In this document: piece by piece, positions 1-9,020 of the stretch | Numbering within the stretch: the stretch's first letter is position 1 | Layout: the number at the start of each line of letters is the position of its first letter | Source of the DNA: an uncultured Agrobacterium sp. | GTDB lineage: Bacteria > Pseudomonadota > Alphaproteobacteria > Rhizobiales > Rhizobiaceae | Assembly (NCBI GenBank): GCA_913777615.1 | Contig: CAJYTK010000010.1 | Location: forward strand, 1-43,968 | Direction: 5' to 3' | DNA: 43,968 bases | The notes under the pieces: generated by a model | What the model saw: the letters and a program-made list of their open reading frames with translations, nothing else | Told to the model about the DNA's origin: nothing | Database searches by the model: none | Translations under genes and position numbers: made by a program

Positions 1-476
1 CCCGAAGGGCCGGTCATCTTTCCGCCAGGCTCAAAGGCGATCGGCTCGACCGTACCTTTGGGTATGCCCTTCGCCAATCGCCTTTGCCCTGACGAAAACC
101 TGCTCCGGCAGAACGTTTCTATTTAACAAGGAAACGCTCTAAGTCGCCTTCCGACAAGCTTCTGGGCTGTAGATCAAGTATCGATCGTTAGCTATGCCTT
201 GGTCGACGATGCCGACTGGTCGTAAGCGTTCGGCTCCCCCAATCGTTGTCTCACGTTACGTAAGGTCATGATGTATAACGATTTTATTTTTAACGTCTTC
301 GTCGGCGCCCTCCCGGTTAAACTTTTATACATTCGTCGCGGCATATAACGATCATCGGTTTTCGCGCTATGATGGTGCGTCTCATCAAGATCGACGAAGC
401 AATGATCCGCAGCCCAAGGAGGGGTGGCGGCTGGCGGTCGCTATTGTCATCTGCAGCCTGACTTAAGCGAGGGCAT
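1..476. other. Leading gene-poor region with MCP promoter
   Basis: No recognisable gene lies here. Frame 1 on the plus strand is open from the window edge to a TAA at 124-126 (about 41 codons). It could be the tail of an upstream gene, but the translated piece matches no family I know, and the other frames are also open for a similar length, so I do not call it. The stretch from about 240 to 470 is A+T-richer and should contain the promoter of the chemoreceptor gene that starts at 477. I could not pick out a convincing -35/-10 pair. Confidence 0.4.
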
Positions 477-2399
477 ATGTCGTTTTTTGAGAATGCAAAA
501 ATTCGGACCAAGATACTGAGTCTCATTCTTCCGGTTTCATTGGTCGGTCTGGGCGGTGTTGGCTTAGTTGCAGTCAACTACAAAAATGCCGATACGACGT
601 ACTCCAACATCATTGCAAACAATAGCGCCGCCGCGACCGAGCTATTCCGGGCAAACACATCCCTGGTGGCCTTGGGCTATGACACGACGCTTGGTTTGTT
701 GCGGTCAGAGCAAGGCCTCAAGCCAACCGAAATCCAGGACGAATACAAAAAGGATGTCGCCGCGCTCCTGTCCCGACTTGAGAGTGCGCCGAAACTTCTT
801 CCGGAAATCAGTACCACTCTCTCTGGCATCACCGATCGGGCGAATGCCATTGTCAGGGCCACAGATGAAGTGTGGGTGATGATGAAGAACGGTGATTTTC
901 TGACCGCGCGCCGCAAGCTGACCGAAGTCAACGCGCAAATCGCGTCCTGGCGACTGGATATCCGCGCGTTGAATGAGAAGACGCTGCAGGATGTCGTGGC
1001 TGATTCTGATACTCTTTCTGCTACTACCAACTCAACGATACTCTACTCCCTCGTCGCGCTTGGATTACTCTTCGCATCCGCGATAGCCGTTTCATTGCTG
1101 GTATCGTCTCGCGGGATCACTGGTCCCATCGACCGGCTGCGCAAGCGGATGGAGACACTGGCTTCGGGCAACGTCACCGACGAGGTTGAGGGTCTTGGCC
1201 GTAAGGATGAATTGGGCGAAATGGCGAAAGCGGTCGCGGTTTTCCGTGATAACGCGCTTGAGCGCGTTCGCCTCGAACAGGAAGCAGACGCCAATCGCAG
1301 CCTGTCGGAAAAGGAGCGAATTGCGCGCGAGGAGCAGAAGGCCAAGGAAGCGGCGAACACGCAGTTTGCGGTCGATAATCTTGCCAATGCGCTTTCGCGT
1401 CTTGCGGAAGGCGATGTGTCCTACCGCATCAGCCAACCTTTCGTCGCGCATCTCGATACCGTTCGCGAGAACTTCAACTCTTCTGCCGAGAAGCTTCAGT
1501 CGGCTCTCACCCGTGTCGCGGAAAATGCCCGTGGTATCGATGCCGGTGCCAACGAAATCCGCGCTGCGGCTGACGATCTTGCCAAGCGCACTGAGCAGCA
1601 GGCAGCCTCGGTCGAGGAAACCGCAGCGGCACTGGAGGAGATCACCACGACTGTGAAGGACTCGACCCGTCGCGCTCAGGAGGCCGGTCAACTGGTCGCC
1701 AAGGCGCGCACCGGCGCGGAACAGTCCGGTGATGTCGTTCGCAAGGCCGTGGTTGCCATGGAGCGGATCGAGAAGTCTTCCGGTGAGATTTCCAATATCA
1801 TCAGTGTTATCGACGAGATCGCATTCCAGACCAACCTTCTGGCTCTCAATGCCGGCGTCGAAGCGGCACGCGCAGGCGAGGCGGGCAAGGGTTTTGCCGT
1901 TGTTGCCCAGGAAGTGCGCGAACTGGCTCAGCGTTCCGCCAGCGCTGCCAAGGATATCAAGGGCCTGATCTCCACCTCGAACAATCAGGTTCAGGAAGGC
2001 GTCGAGCTCGTTGGCGAGACGGGCCGGGCGCTGGAGACGATCGTGTCGGAAGTGCAGGAGATCAATCGCCATGTGATGGCGATTGTGGAGGCAGCACAGG
2101 AACAGTCCTCCGGCCTGCAGCAGATCAATACCGCTGTGAACCAGATGGACCAGGACACGCAGAAGAATGCGGCGATGGTGGAGGAGACGACGGCTGCGAG
2201 CCATGGTCTTGCTCGCGAAGCTTCGTCGCTGAACCAGCTTCTCGGACAGTTCAAGCTCTCGGATACGTTCGAAGCTCCGGTTCGGCCTGCAACCTCCGCC
2301 GAACGTCCGGCTGCGTCGCCGGCTCGCGCTCTTGGTCGCAAGATCGCCACGGCCTTCGGTGGCAACGCTGCCGTCAAGCAGGACTGGGAAGAGTTCTGA
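477..2399 (+). CDS. Methyl-accepting chemotaxis protein
   Basis: Transmembrane chemoreceptor that should signal to CheA/CheW. A short cytoplasmic N-terminus is followed by TM1 (about residues 12-33), a roughly 150-residue periplasmic sensor region without a recognisable PAS or Cache signature (probably a helical bundle), TM2 (187-210) and a HAMP linker (211-265). A long cytoplasmic methylated coiled coil carries the canonical hairpin tip around residues 444-470 ([20 protein letters not shown]). The protein ends in DWEEF, which fits the xWxxF pentapeptide that tethers CheR/CheB in high-abundance receptors, so this receptor is probably adaptation-competent by itself. The ATG at 477 follows GAGGG. 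The ligand cannot be told from sequence. The gene is monocistronic and ends at a strong terminator. Confidence 0.95.
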   Translation: MSFFENAKIRTKILSLILPVSLVGLGGVGLVAVNYKNADTTYSNIIANNSAAATELFRANTSLVALGYDTTLGLLRSEQGLKPTEIQDEYKKDVAALLSRLESAPKLLPEISTTLSGITDRANAIVRATDEVWVMMKNGDFLTARRKLTEVNAQIASWRLDIRALNEKTLQDVVADSDTLSATTNSTILYSLVALGLLFASAIAVSLLVSSRGITGPIDRLRKRMETLASGNVTDEVEGLGRKDELGEMAKAVAVFRDNALERVRLEQEADANRSLSEKERIAREEQKAKEAANTQFAVDNLANALSRLAEGDVSYRISQPFVAHLDTVRENFNSSAEKLQSALTRVAENARGIDAGANEIRAAADDLAKRTEQQAASVEETAAALEEITTTVKDSTRRAQEAGQLVAKARTGAEQSGDVVRKAVVAMERIEKSSGEISNIISVIDEIAFQTNLLALNAGVEAARAGEAGKGFAVVAQEVRELAQRSASAAKDIKGLISTSNNQVQEGVELVGETGRALETIVSEVQEINRHVMAIVEAAQEQSSGLQQINTAVNQMDQDTQKNAAMVEETTAASHGLAREASSLNQLLGQFKLSDTFEAPVRPATSAERPAASPARALGRKIATAFGGNAAVKQDWEEF

Positions 2400-2428
2400 T
2401 AGGACTTTGAGCCATCGCTAGATTGATA

Positions 2429-2460
2429 AAGCCGGACGCTGAGGTCGTCCGGCTTTTTTT
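2429..2460 (+). terminator. Rho-independent terminator of the MCP gene
   Basis: Stem GCCGGACG (2431-2438) pairs with CGTCCGGC (2446-2453) and is extended by an AA/TT pair. The loop has seven bases and seven T residues follow directly. It lies 30 bases behind the MCP stop codon. Confidence 0.9.
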
Positions 2461-2559
2461 CGCGCGGCGACATCGCGCGGTTTCGTTCTTCCTGAGTGTC
2501 GCGTCCACATTGTCTTGCGAAACCGATTCCGCTGATCACGCCAAGTCCATGAAAATGCT

Positions 2560-3405
2560 TTACAACATTGCGAGCGAGGTCTTCCTGGTTGGCGGAGGAA
2601 ACGCGGCGTCGAGAACCGCCCAATCGTCGTCGCTGATTTCCAGATCGGTGGTGCCTCGGTTTTCTTCGACCCGTTCGGGTCGGGCGCTTTTGGGAATTGC
2701 GAGCACGCCGTCTCGCTCAAGCAGGAACGCGAGTGCAACCTGTGCCGGGGTGGCCTGATAGGCTTTGGCGATCTTGATCAGATCATGATTGCCCAAGATC
2801 CGTCCCTGTTCGATCGGTGAGTAGGCCATGATCGGGATTCCCTTATCCTGGCACCAGGGCAGAAGGTCAAATTCTATTCCGCGCCGGGACAAATTGTAGA
2901 GCACCTGGTTTGCAGCGCAATTGGTGCCATTCTCGATTGCAAACAGTTCCTCCATATCCTCGGTATCAAAATTCGAGACACCCCAATCGATGATCTTGCC
3001 GGACCGCTTCAGCGTTTCGAAGGCCGCTACAGTTTCTTCCAGCGGATGAGAACCGCGCCAGTGCAGGAGATAGAGGTCCAGTTGTTCTACGCCGAGGCGC
3101 GAAAGGCTGCGCTCGCACGCCTCGATGGTGCCTTTTGAGCTGGCGTTGAATGGGTAGACCTTGCTAACAAGAAACACGTCCTGGCGTAGATCGCGAATTG
3201 CCTTCCCCACAACGTCTTCGGAGCGCCCGTCAGCGTACATTTCCGCCGTGTCGACCACTGTCATTCCTAGTTCGACTGCCTTGCGGATGCTTGCGATCTC
3301 CTCAGCCTCGTTTGTCTGCCGTTCGCCCATGTTCCAGGTGCCTATGCCGAGTGCTGGGATGTTTTTTCCCGAAGGAAGAGTGAGGGTTGGTATCTCGTCA
3401 TACAT
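2560..3405 (-). CDS. Aldo/keto reductase
   Basis: NAD(P)H-dependent aldo/keto reductase of 281 residues with a TIM-barrel fold. The catalytic tetrad is visible: Asp52 and Tyr57 in DTAEMY, Lys82 in VSKVY and His115 in LLHW. The conserved GVSNF piece and a C-terminal cofactor-binding IPKSARPERVEEN segment are also present. Length and spacing match the short soluble bacterial members of the YeaE/DkgA type. The physiological substrate is unknown; small aldehydes and ketones are typical. The start ATG is preceded by GGAGACCTCC, a good ribosome binding site. It is transcribed divergently from the LysE-type exporter, and the 140-base gap between them should contain both promoters. Confidence 0.9.
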   Translation of the reverse strand: MYDEIPTLTLPSGKNIPALGIGTWNMGERQTNEAEEIASIRKAVELGMTVVDTAEMYADGRSEDVVGKAIRDLRQDVFLVSKVYPFNASSKGTIEACERSLSRLGVEQLDLYLLHWRGSHPLEETVAAFETLKRSGKIIDWGVSNFDTEDMEELFAIENGTNCAANQVLYNLSRRGIEFDLLPWCQDKGIPIMAYSPIEQGRILGNHDLIKIAKAYQATPAQVALAFLLERDGVLAIPKSARPERVEENRGTTDLEISDDDWAVLDAAFPPPTRKTSLAML

Positions 3406-3546
3406 GGAGGTCTCCTCAGACTGATATCTGTCAGTAAACCGAAAGGTTCGCCTCCCGATCCATCAAAAATTCTGTGCCATCCCATTCTTGGCGCTTGCTG
3501 GTTCTAGATCCGGCCAACGCTTAAAGTGGTGCGCAAGGGGACCTTC

Positions 3547-4140
3547 ATGACAACCGAGACTTTTATCGCACTTCTGCTCTTCGCCTTCACGACATCGATA
3601 ACGCCAGGGCCGAATAATATGATGCTGTTTGCCTCAGGGGTAAATTTCGGGTTTCAACGGACGATCCCGCATATGTTCGGTATCGCTGCAGGCTTCTTTT
3701 CGCTTTTGATCGGCGTCGGGTTAGGGCTTGGCGCGCTACTGCACGCCGTTCCCTTATTATACACTGTGCTTAAATTTGCAGGCGGCGCCTATCTCATATG
3801 GATCGCGTGGAAAATCGGAACGTCGCGAACCTTGAGCGAAGGTGAGGCCGTTGGCGAACCGATGACATTCCTGGCGGCAGCCGCGTTCCAGTGGGTCAAC
3901 CCAAAAGCGTGGGTGATGGCGGTTACGGCAATGGCGACCTATACCGATGACAAAGCTTATACAACGACGGTTGTCCTTGTCGGCATCGCCTTTGCGGCTG
4001 TCAATCTTCCGAGCGTTTCGACATGGGCAGCGTTTGGCTCTGCGCTACGCGAATGGCTGTCCGTTCCGGTGAGGCTCAAATGGTTCAACATCACCATGGC
4101 GGTGTTGCTCGTCGTCAGCCTCTGGCCGATGCTGAAGTGA
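3547..4140 (+). CDS. LysE/RhtB family amino acid exporter
   Basis: Inner-membrane exporter of about 197 residues with six hydrophobic segments. The family hallmark TPGPNN lies near residue 20 and the GFQRTIPHMFGIAAG segment that follows the first TM is present. RhtB-like members export amino acids or related metabolites; the substrate here is not identifiable. I chose the ATG at 3547 because AAGGGG lies seven bases upstream. An in-frame GTG at 3526 would add seven residues but has no ribosome binding site. It converges on the DUF2269 gene with only about 20 bases between their stops. Confidence 0.88.
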   Translation: MTTETFIALLLFAFTTSITPGPNNMMLFASGVNFGFQRTIPHMFGIAAGFFSLLIGVGLGLGALLHAVPLLYTVLKFAGGAYLIWIAWKIGTSRTLSEGEAVGEPMTFLAAAAFQWVNPKAWVMAVTAMATYTDDKAYTTTVVLVGIAFAAVNLPSVSTWAAFGSALREWLSVPVRLKWFNITMAVLLVVSLWPMLK

Positions 4141-4161
4141 AAACCTCCCGTGAGGAAAGCT

Positions 4162-4644
4162 TTAGCCGAGGCCGAACGGGATGTCGGGCTTCGTCAGCAT
4201 CAGCCAGATAATGGCGATGACGGCGAAGAAAGCTGGAAAACCGCAGGCAAACCAGATGCGATACAGACTGAACCATCGCGGCGGAAGGGGGGAGCCGGCG
4301 GCAGCGGACGCTCTGGCGATATCGCGCAGCTTCATCTGTATCCAGACGACGGGAAGCCAGAAGAGGCCGACAAAAACGTAGAGCAGAAGTGAGACCCACA
4401 CCCAGCCTTGCGTCAACGGCCAACCAATAAGGCGTGCGAGAATGTATCCGGTTATCGGCTGAAAGATCGCGGCGGTTGCGGTGAAAACCGTATCCGCGAT
4501 CACCACTGTTTCCGCAACATGGGCGATGAGGCTTGGATTTTCGGTCCGGCGCGCCATGACCATGAAGAAAGCAATGCCTGCTCCCGTGCCCAGAAGCACC
4601 GTAGCACCGATGACATGGGCCGCACGGATCAATTCCTCCAGCAT
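4162..4644 (-). CDS. DUF2269 family integral membrane protein
   Basis: Integral membrane protein of 160 residues with four predicted helices: residues about 8-30, 45-70, 80-102 and 130-150. The N-terminal pattern of a His in RAAHVIGATVLLGTGAG resembles the DUF2269 family, whose function is unknown. It starts seven bases behind the stop of the SDR-DoxX fusion gene, so the two are almost certainly co-transcribed and translationally coupled. Pairing with a DoxX-domain protein suggests a joint membrane-associated role, possibly in redox metabolism, but that is inference from position only. Confidence 0.8.
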   Translation of the reverse strand: MLEELIRAAHVIGATVLLGTGAGIAFFMVMARRTENPSLIAHVAETVVIADTVFTATAAIFQPITGYILARLIGWPLTQGWVWVSLLLYVFVGLFWLPVVWIQMKLRDIARASAAAGSPLPPRWFSLYRIWFACGFPAFFAVIAIIWLMLTKPDIPFGLG

Positions 4645-4651
4645 GGAGCGC

Positions 4652-5932
4652 TCACCGTTCTTCCAGCGTCGCGATTGCGGCCAGCGTCAGGACGATCGAC
4701 GGCAACACCTTAAGGAGGGGTCCGAGCGGATCGAGCCAGAGCGAGGGTTCCACAAGCGTGGCGCCGAAGAGGTATGAGGCCGTCACCAGCAGCATGCCCT
4801 GCATGGCTTTTCTTGAGAACCGCTTGATGACGACAGCAAGGCCGAGGCCGATGTCGACCGCGCAGGTGACAAGTGTGAGCGCGGTGGCTACGGGTCCAGA
4901 CAAAAGTGCAAAGAAATGGCTTGCTGCGTTTTCGACGTTGGCAAGCGGAACGAGGCCCGAGAGCAACCAGAACGTCGACAGGCAAACGATGATGAGCGGC
5001 TTCAAAAGGTAGAGCCGCGCAAACCAGAGATCCTGTACGGCTGAAGGATGACGCGCGAGAGTCTCGGATGCCGTCGCGACTGCAAGCGTATTTGCCTGCG
5101 CCTTTGTCGAGACGCCCTCCGACATGACTGCCATGGCGGTGGACCGAAGCGGTGAACGCCATCCCAGATGTCCCGCAAGGTCGGCCATCAGGCTGACGGC
5201 TTTCGCAATGGCAGGCGAGAGGGCTACAGACTTCGCAGGAGGGAGACCAAGCCACTGGCGATGCAGTGCTACGAGTTGGCTCAACGTCATGACTTCATCG
5301 GCTGCCAGGTGCAGGTCGCTTCCCGGTGCGATATGACCGCTGACAGCGCGCGACACGGCAGAGGCGACATCGTTGACCGAGACCACACGCACGGGACTCT
5401 CTGCATGTGCGAGCGGAACGACGCGGGGAAGAGCGGCCAAGGCCCGGATGAGGGCTGTACCCCCATGGGCGTTGCGGCCAATAACAAGGGCAGGGCGGAA
5501 GATGACGTGCGGCAATCCACTTGCGGCAAGGGCATCATCGGCACCGCGTTTAGTCGCCAGGAACGGTAAGTCGGCAGCGGTGCCAGAGGTTTGCGCTGAG
5601 ATTTGAATGACCAGCCTGCCGTGTGCCCGGATGCACGCCTCATAGAGCGCAAGCATCGCATCCAGCTGCGTCGCGGAGAGATTGTCCGCCAGACCATCCT
5701 GGAGCGCGCCTGCGCAATTGATGATGACCTCGTGATCCGCAACAAGCTCTGTCCAACTCGCAGCGTCCTTCATCTGCGCCAGATCGCTCTCGATCCAGTT
5801 GGCAAGAGGAAATTTTCGGCGGGCGGAAACGGTGTTGCGGGCCAGGCCCGTCACTACATGGCCGTCATTGTGAAGCCTGCGAAGAATATCCGAGCCGATG
5901 AAGCCGCTTGCGCCAAGAATCAATATCTTCAT
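4652..5932 (-). CDS. SDR-family NAD(P)-binding protein fused to DoxX-like domain
   Basis: A 426-residue two-part protein. Residues 1-280 are an atypical short-chain dehydrogenase/NAD-epimerase-like Rossmann domain starting with the GASGFIG dinucleotide-binding motif and containing the INCAGALQD and VIFRPALVIGRN segments. The canonical YxxxK pair is not obvious, so catalysis is uncertain. Residues about 300-420 form four membrane helices of a DoxX-like domain (WFARLYLLKPLIIVCLSTFW onwards). The product is therefore a membrane-anchored nucleotide-binding protein. It is first gene of an operon with DUF2269. The start has AGAGG just upstream and faces the helicase gene divergently, with about 140 bases between them. 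Confidence 0.85.
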   Translation of the reverse strand: MKILILGASGFIGSDILRRLHNDGHVVTGLARNTVSARRKFPLANWIESDLAQMKDAASWTELVADHEVIINCAGALQDGLADNLSATQLDAMLALYEACIRAHGRLVIQISAQTSGTAADLPFLATKRGADDALAASGLPHVIFRPALVIGRNAHGGTALIRALAALPRVVPLAHAESPVRVVSVNDVASAVSRAVSGHIAPGSDLHLAADEVMTLSQLVALHRQWLGLPPAKSVALSPAIAKAVSLMADLAGHLGWRSPLRSTAMAVMSEGVSTKAQANTLAVATASETLARHPSAVQDLWFARLYLLKPLIIVCLSTFWLLSGLVPLANVENAASHFFALLSGPVATALTLVTCAVDIGLGLAVVIKRFSRKAMQGMLLVTASYLFGATLVEPSLWLDPLGPLLKVLPSIVLTLAAIATLEER

Positions 5933-6071
5933 GCCTCTATCTAATCAAATGTGACGTTGCATGCCATCGTCTGCCTCCGGCAGTTGCGATTTCCAGTCGC
6001 TTTCGGGCGCGACATTCTTCTTTCGTTCTTTTTCTGTTGCGCTTGCCGCTCGAATCCTGCGAAGAGGAAGA

Positions 6072-7199
6072 ATGCAATTTTCTCCGCAACAGGATGAGGC
6101 CCTCAAGGCTGTTTCGCGCTGGTTGAAGGAAGGCCGCTCGCCGGTGTTCCGTCTCTTCGGCTATGCAGGCACGGGCAAGACCACACTTGCAAAGCACTTT
6201 GCCGAACACGTTGACGGCGAAGTGCTGTTTGCAGCGTTCACCGGCAAGGCCGCGCAGGTTTTACGTTCGCGTGGGGCCTCCAATGCCCGCACCATCCACT
6301 CGCTGATCTACCGGCCTCGTGGCGAAGAGGCCGTCGAAGACGAGGAAACCGGCAAGACGTCCATCGCGCCGATGTTCACGATCAATCGGCAAAGTCCGCT
6401 TGCCAAGGCAGCGTTGATCATCATCGATGAATGCTCGATGGTGGACGAACAGCTTGGCAAGGACCTGATGAGCTTTGGCACGCCTGTTCTGGTTCTGGGC
6501 GATCCAGGCCAGTTGCCGCCTGTTTCGGGCGGCGGTTTCTTCACTGAGCAGGAGCCGGATTATCTTCTGTCGGAAATCCATCGTCAGGCGAAGGACAACC
6601 CTATTATCCAGCTTGCCATGGATGTGCGTGAGGGACGCGAAATCATGCGCGGCGACTACGGCACCGCGCAGGTGATCTCCAAGTCGGAGGTGACGCAGTC
6701 GCTGGTTCTGGATGCGGATCAGGTTCTGGTTGGCACGAACCGGACGCGCAAGCGCTACAATCAGCGTCTGCGCGAACTGAAAGGATTTTCAGCGGATTAT
6801 CCGCAATCCGGCGACAAGCTCGTATGTCTGCGCAACGACCCGGCAAAGGGGCTGCTCAACGGCTCGCTCTGGCAGGTGATGAGTTCATCCCGGGAAACGG
6901 TCAAACCAGGCATCAATCTGATGATCAGGCCGGAAGACGACGATATGGATCGCGGTGCGGCGAAGATCAAATTATTGAAGGCTGCCTTCGAGGAGAGCGA
7001 GACAGAGATACCGTGGTCAACGCGCAAGCGTTACGACGAGTTTGACTATGGCTACGCGCTGACGGTTCACAAGGCGCAGGGCTCGCAATGGAACAATGTC
7101 GTGCTGTTTGACGAAAGCTATGCTTTTCGAGATACGCGCGAACGCTGGCTTTACACCGCTGTGACGCGTGCTGCGGAGACCCTCACCATCGTTCGATGA
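6072..7199 (+). CDS. Stand-alone RecD-like ATP-dependent DNA helicase
   Basis: Superfamily 1B helicase of 375 residues. Motif I (GYAGTGKTT) is at residues 30-38, motif II is DECSMVD, motif III is GDPGQLPPV, and the C-terminal UvrD_C_2 motifs are ALTVHKAQGSQW and RERWLYTAVTRA. It resembles RecD without the nuclease partners RecB and RecC and without an N-terminal RecD extension, a form common in alphaproteobacteria. Its role is probably in DNA repair or recombination. The ATG at 6072 follows GAGGAAG closely. An earlier in-frame start at 5961 would add 37 residues of unhelicase-like sequence that overlap the divergent promoter region, so I reject it. It converges on the MerR-type gene with 14 bases between stops. 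Confidence 0.9.
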   Translation: MQFSPQQDEALKAVSRWLKEGRSPVFRLFGYAGTGKTTLAKHFAEHVDGEVLFAAFTGKAAQVLRSRGASNARTIHSLIYRPRGEEAVEDEETGKTSIAPMFTINRQSPLAKAALIIIDECSMVDEQLGKDLMSFGTPVLVLGDPGQLPPVSGGGFFTEQEPDYLLSEIHRQAKDNPIIQLAMDVREGREIMRGDYGTAQVISKSEVTQSLVLDADQVLVGTNRTRKRYNQRLRELKGFSADYPQSGDKLVCLRNDPAKGLLNGSLWQVMSSSRETVKPGINLMIRPEDDDMDRGAAKIKLLKAAFEESETEIPWSTRKRYDEFDYGYALTVHKAQGSQWNNVVLFDESYAFRDTRERWLYTAVTRAAETLTIVR

Positions 7200-7213
7200 T
7201 GTTCAGGCCTGCA

Positions 7214-8032
7214 TTATGATTGGATGACACCCATGGTCAGAGCTTTTGCGACAACCTGAAATCGGTTGTTGACGCCAAATTTCCCGAGCAGACTTTCCTC
7301 CAACAGGTTCAGCTCGTCAGCCGAAATGCCGAGAGTGCGGCTCATACGGGTTGAGGAATAACCTTCCGACATCAGTTCAAGGCAGGTGGTTTCCTGCTCT
7401 GTCAAATCGGCAATCGAGTCCTGGTCGGGATCGCAATCGTGGTCGTCGCTGAAATCCAGAAGGTTGCGGATTTGATCGATCTGGCGATGAACGGAAGACA
7501 TTTCTATTGCAAGCTCGCCCTTGCGCGTCTCGAGTGCGACCTGGAAGATATCGTCAGCTTCCTCCTGTGAGGATGCGTTATCCAGTTGACCCATAATGTC
7601 CTGGATGGCTGCGACCGGAACACCGATTTCACGCAGGAGGTTTATAACGGCCATGCGATGTACGTCTTGGTGAGAATATACCCGCATCAGCCCCATTCGA
7701 CCTGACGACAGGATTTTCTTTTCCTCATAGAAATGCAATGTCCGGTGCGTCACGCCAAAAAGATTTGCCATATCGGCGATGACGACAGGCTCGCTTGGAA
7801 GAGAAGACGGAATTTTGACCTCTGGAAGAAAGGCTCTCTGAGCCTTCATAGGCGATGACATGGACGCATTATCGACCTTACTCACGGACTTATCGCTCCA
7901 TGGTCGGTTTTGGGCTGCAACACCCGGTCGAACCGGAAGATCAGCCACCCCGTTTACACCAATATCATCCAGAAGAACCGCGTCTAAAGTCAAGTCAACG
8001 TTAGTATTATCTAATGAAATAGATTGCGTCAT
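7214..8032 (-). CDS. MerR-type regulator with a C-terminal LuxR-like HTH
   Basis: A 272-residue regulator with two different DNA-binding modules. Residues 1-80 are a low-complexity leader. Residues 82-150 are a MerR winged helix (IADMANLFGVTHRTLHFYEE, then GLMRVYSHQDVHRM). Residues 155-195 are probably the dimerisation coiled coil. Residues 208-270 match a LuxR/GerE helix-turn-helix (LTEQETTCLELMSEGYSS, ISADELNLLEESLLGKFGV). No metal-binding Cys pattern of classical MerR sensors is seen, so the signal is unknown. The ATG at 8032 follows TGGGGA. The open frame runs back to 8530 across the pdxJ start, which is a shadow. It is divergent from pdxJ with 150 bases between them, but a link to vitamin B6 is not shown. 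Confidence 0.82.
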   Translation of the reverse strand: MTQSISLDNTNVDLTLDAVLLDDIGVNGVADLPVRPGVAAQNRPWSDKSVSKVDNASMSSPMKAQRAFLPEVKIPSSLPSEPVVIADMANLFGVTHRTLHFYEEKKILSSGRMGLMRVYSHQDVHRMAVINLLREIGVPVAAIQDIMGQLDNASSQEEADDIFQVALETRKGELAIEMSSVHRQIDQIRNLLDFSDDHDCDPDQDSIADLTEQETTCLELMSEGYSSTRMSRTLGISADELNLLEESLLGKFGVNNRFQVVAKALTMGVIQS

Positions 8033-8182
8033 ATCAGTCCCCATCCAGAACCTGCGTAACGCGCTGGATGAATAATGGTTCCATGGAGAGGTAATTTTTT
8101 TGGCACTTGCGCGTTGCCGAAATAATTGGGAACAGATGAAGCCTTGAATGGCCATCATTATAAGGTCCGGGATTAGGAAAAA

Positions 8183-8938
8183 ATGCCAACGAAATTGTCC
8201 GTCAACCTGAATGCCATCGCCATGCTGCGCAATCGCCGCGATCTGCCTTGGCCGGATGTGGCGTCTTTTGGGCGCATTGCTCTTCAAGCCGGGGCAAGTG
8301 GGCTGACGGTTCATCCTAGACCAGATCAGCGTCACATTCGCTTCTCCGACCTGCCGGTTCTGCGCGCCTTGATCGATGATGAATTTCCGGGGGCGGAGTT
8401 CAATATGGAGGGCTATCCGACCGAGGACTTTCTCCTGCTGTGCGAAGAGGCCGAGCCGGAGCAGGTTACCCTGGTGCCGGATGATCCGTCGCAGGCGACG
8501 TCTGACCACGGTTGGGATTTCCGCAAACACGCAGATTTTTTGAAGACCGTCGTCTCGCGCCTCAAGGCCCGCGGCATGCGCGTTTCGCTGTTTGCGGATG
8601 GTGACGGAGACCGGACGGCGCTGGAACTGGCTGCCGCCACAGGTGCCAGCCGTATCGAGCTTTATACCGGGCCCTATGGTGGCTGCTACGATAGTCCCGA
8701 GGCTGCCGCCGAGTGGATCGATAAACTCGGACGGACCGCCGATATTGCCACGGAATTAGGACTGGGCGTGAATGCCGGTCATGACCTGACCGTCGCAAAC
8801 CTGCCCGCGCTGGTAAAGCGTATCCCCGACCTTGCCGAAGTATCGATCGGCCACGGGCTCACAGCGGATGCGCTGGAGTTCGGTATGGCCGAAACCGTCC
8901 GGCGTTTTTGCCGGGCCTGCGGTCAGGCCATTTCATAA
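8183..8938 (+). CDS. pdxJ: Pyridoxine 5'-phosphate synthase
   Basis: PdxJ condenses 1-deoxy-D-xylulose 5-phosphate with 3-amino-2-oxopropyl phosphate to give pyridoxine 5'-phosphate, the ring-closing step of the DXP-dependent vitamin B6 route. The 251-residue TIM barrel shows [15 protein letters not shown] at the N-terminus, [12 protein letters not shown] with the catalytic His and phosphate-binding Arg, and [29 protein letters not shown] and [12 protein letters not shown], with a phosphate-binding GHGL near the C-terminus. The length is normal. It stands alone here, without pdxA or acpS next to it, and is followed by a terminator-like hairpin. Confidence 0.96.
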   Translation: MPTKLSVNLNAIAMLRNRRDLPWPDVASFGRIALQAGASGLTVHPRPDQRHIRFSDLPVLRALIDDEFPGAEFNMEGYPTEDFLLLCEEAEPEQVTLVPDDPSQATSDHGWDFRKHADFLKTVVSRLKARGMRVSLFADGDGDRTALELAAATGASRIELYTGPYGGCYDSPEAAAEWIDKLGRTADIATELGLGVNAGHDLTVANLPALVKRIPDLAEVSIGHGLTADALEFGMAETVRRFCRACGQAIS

Positions 8939-8965
8939 CTAATGTCAGTTTTTGCCCTTACAATG

Positions 8966-8997
8966 AAACCGCGTAGAACCTGCGCGGTTTGATTTTC
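8966..8997 (+). terminator. Probable terminator behind pdxJ
   Basis: AAACCGCG (8966-8973) and CGCGGTTT (8983-8990) form an eight-pair stem with a nine-base loop, followed by GATTTTCT. The T tract is short, so termination efficiency is uncertain. Confidence 0.65.
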
Positions 8998-9020
8998 TCA
9001 TTGCAGTGAGGGCAAGTGTC

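Noticed and set aside
1092-2204. 370-residue open frame on the minus strand
   Set aside because: Antisense to the chemoreceptor signalling domain, no recognisable family.
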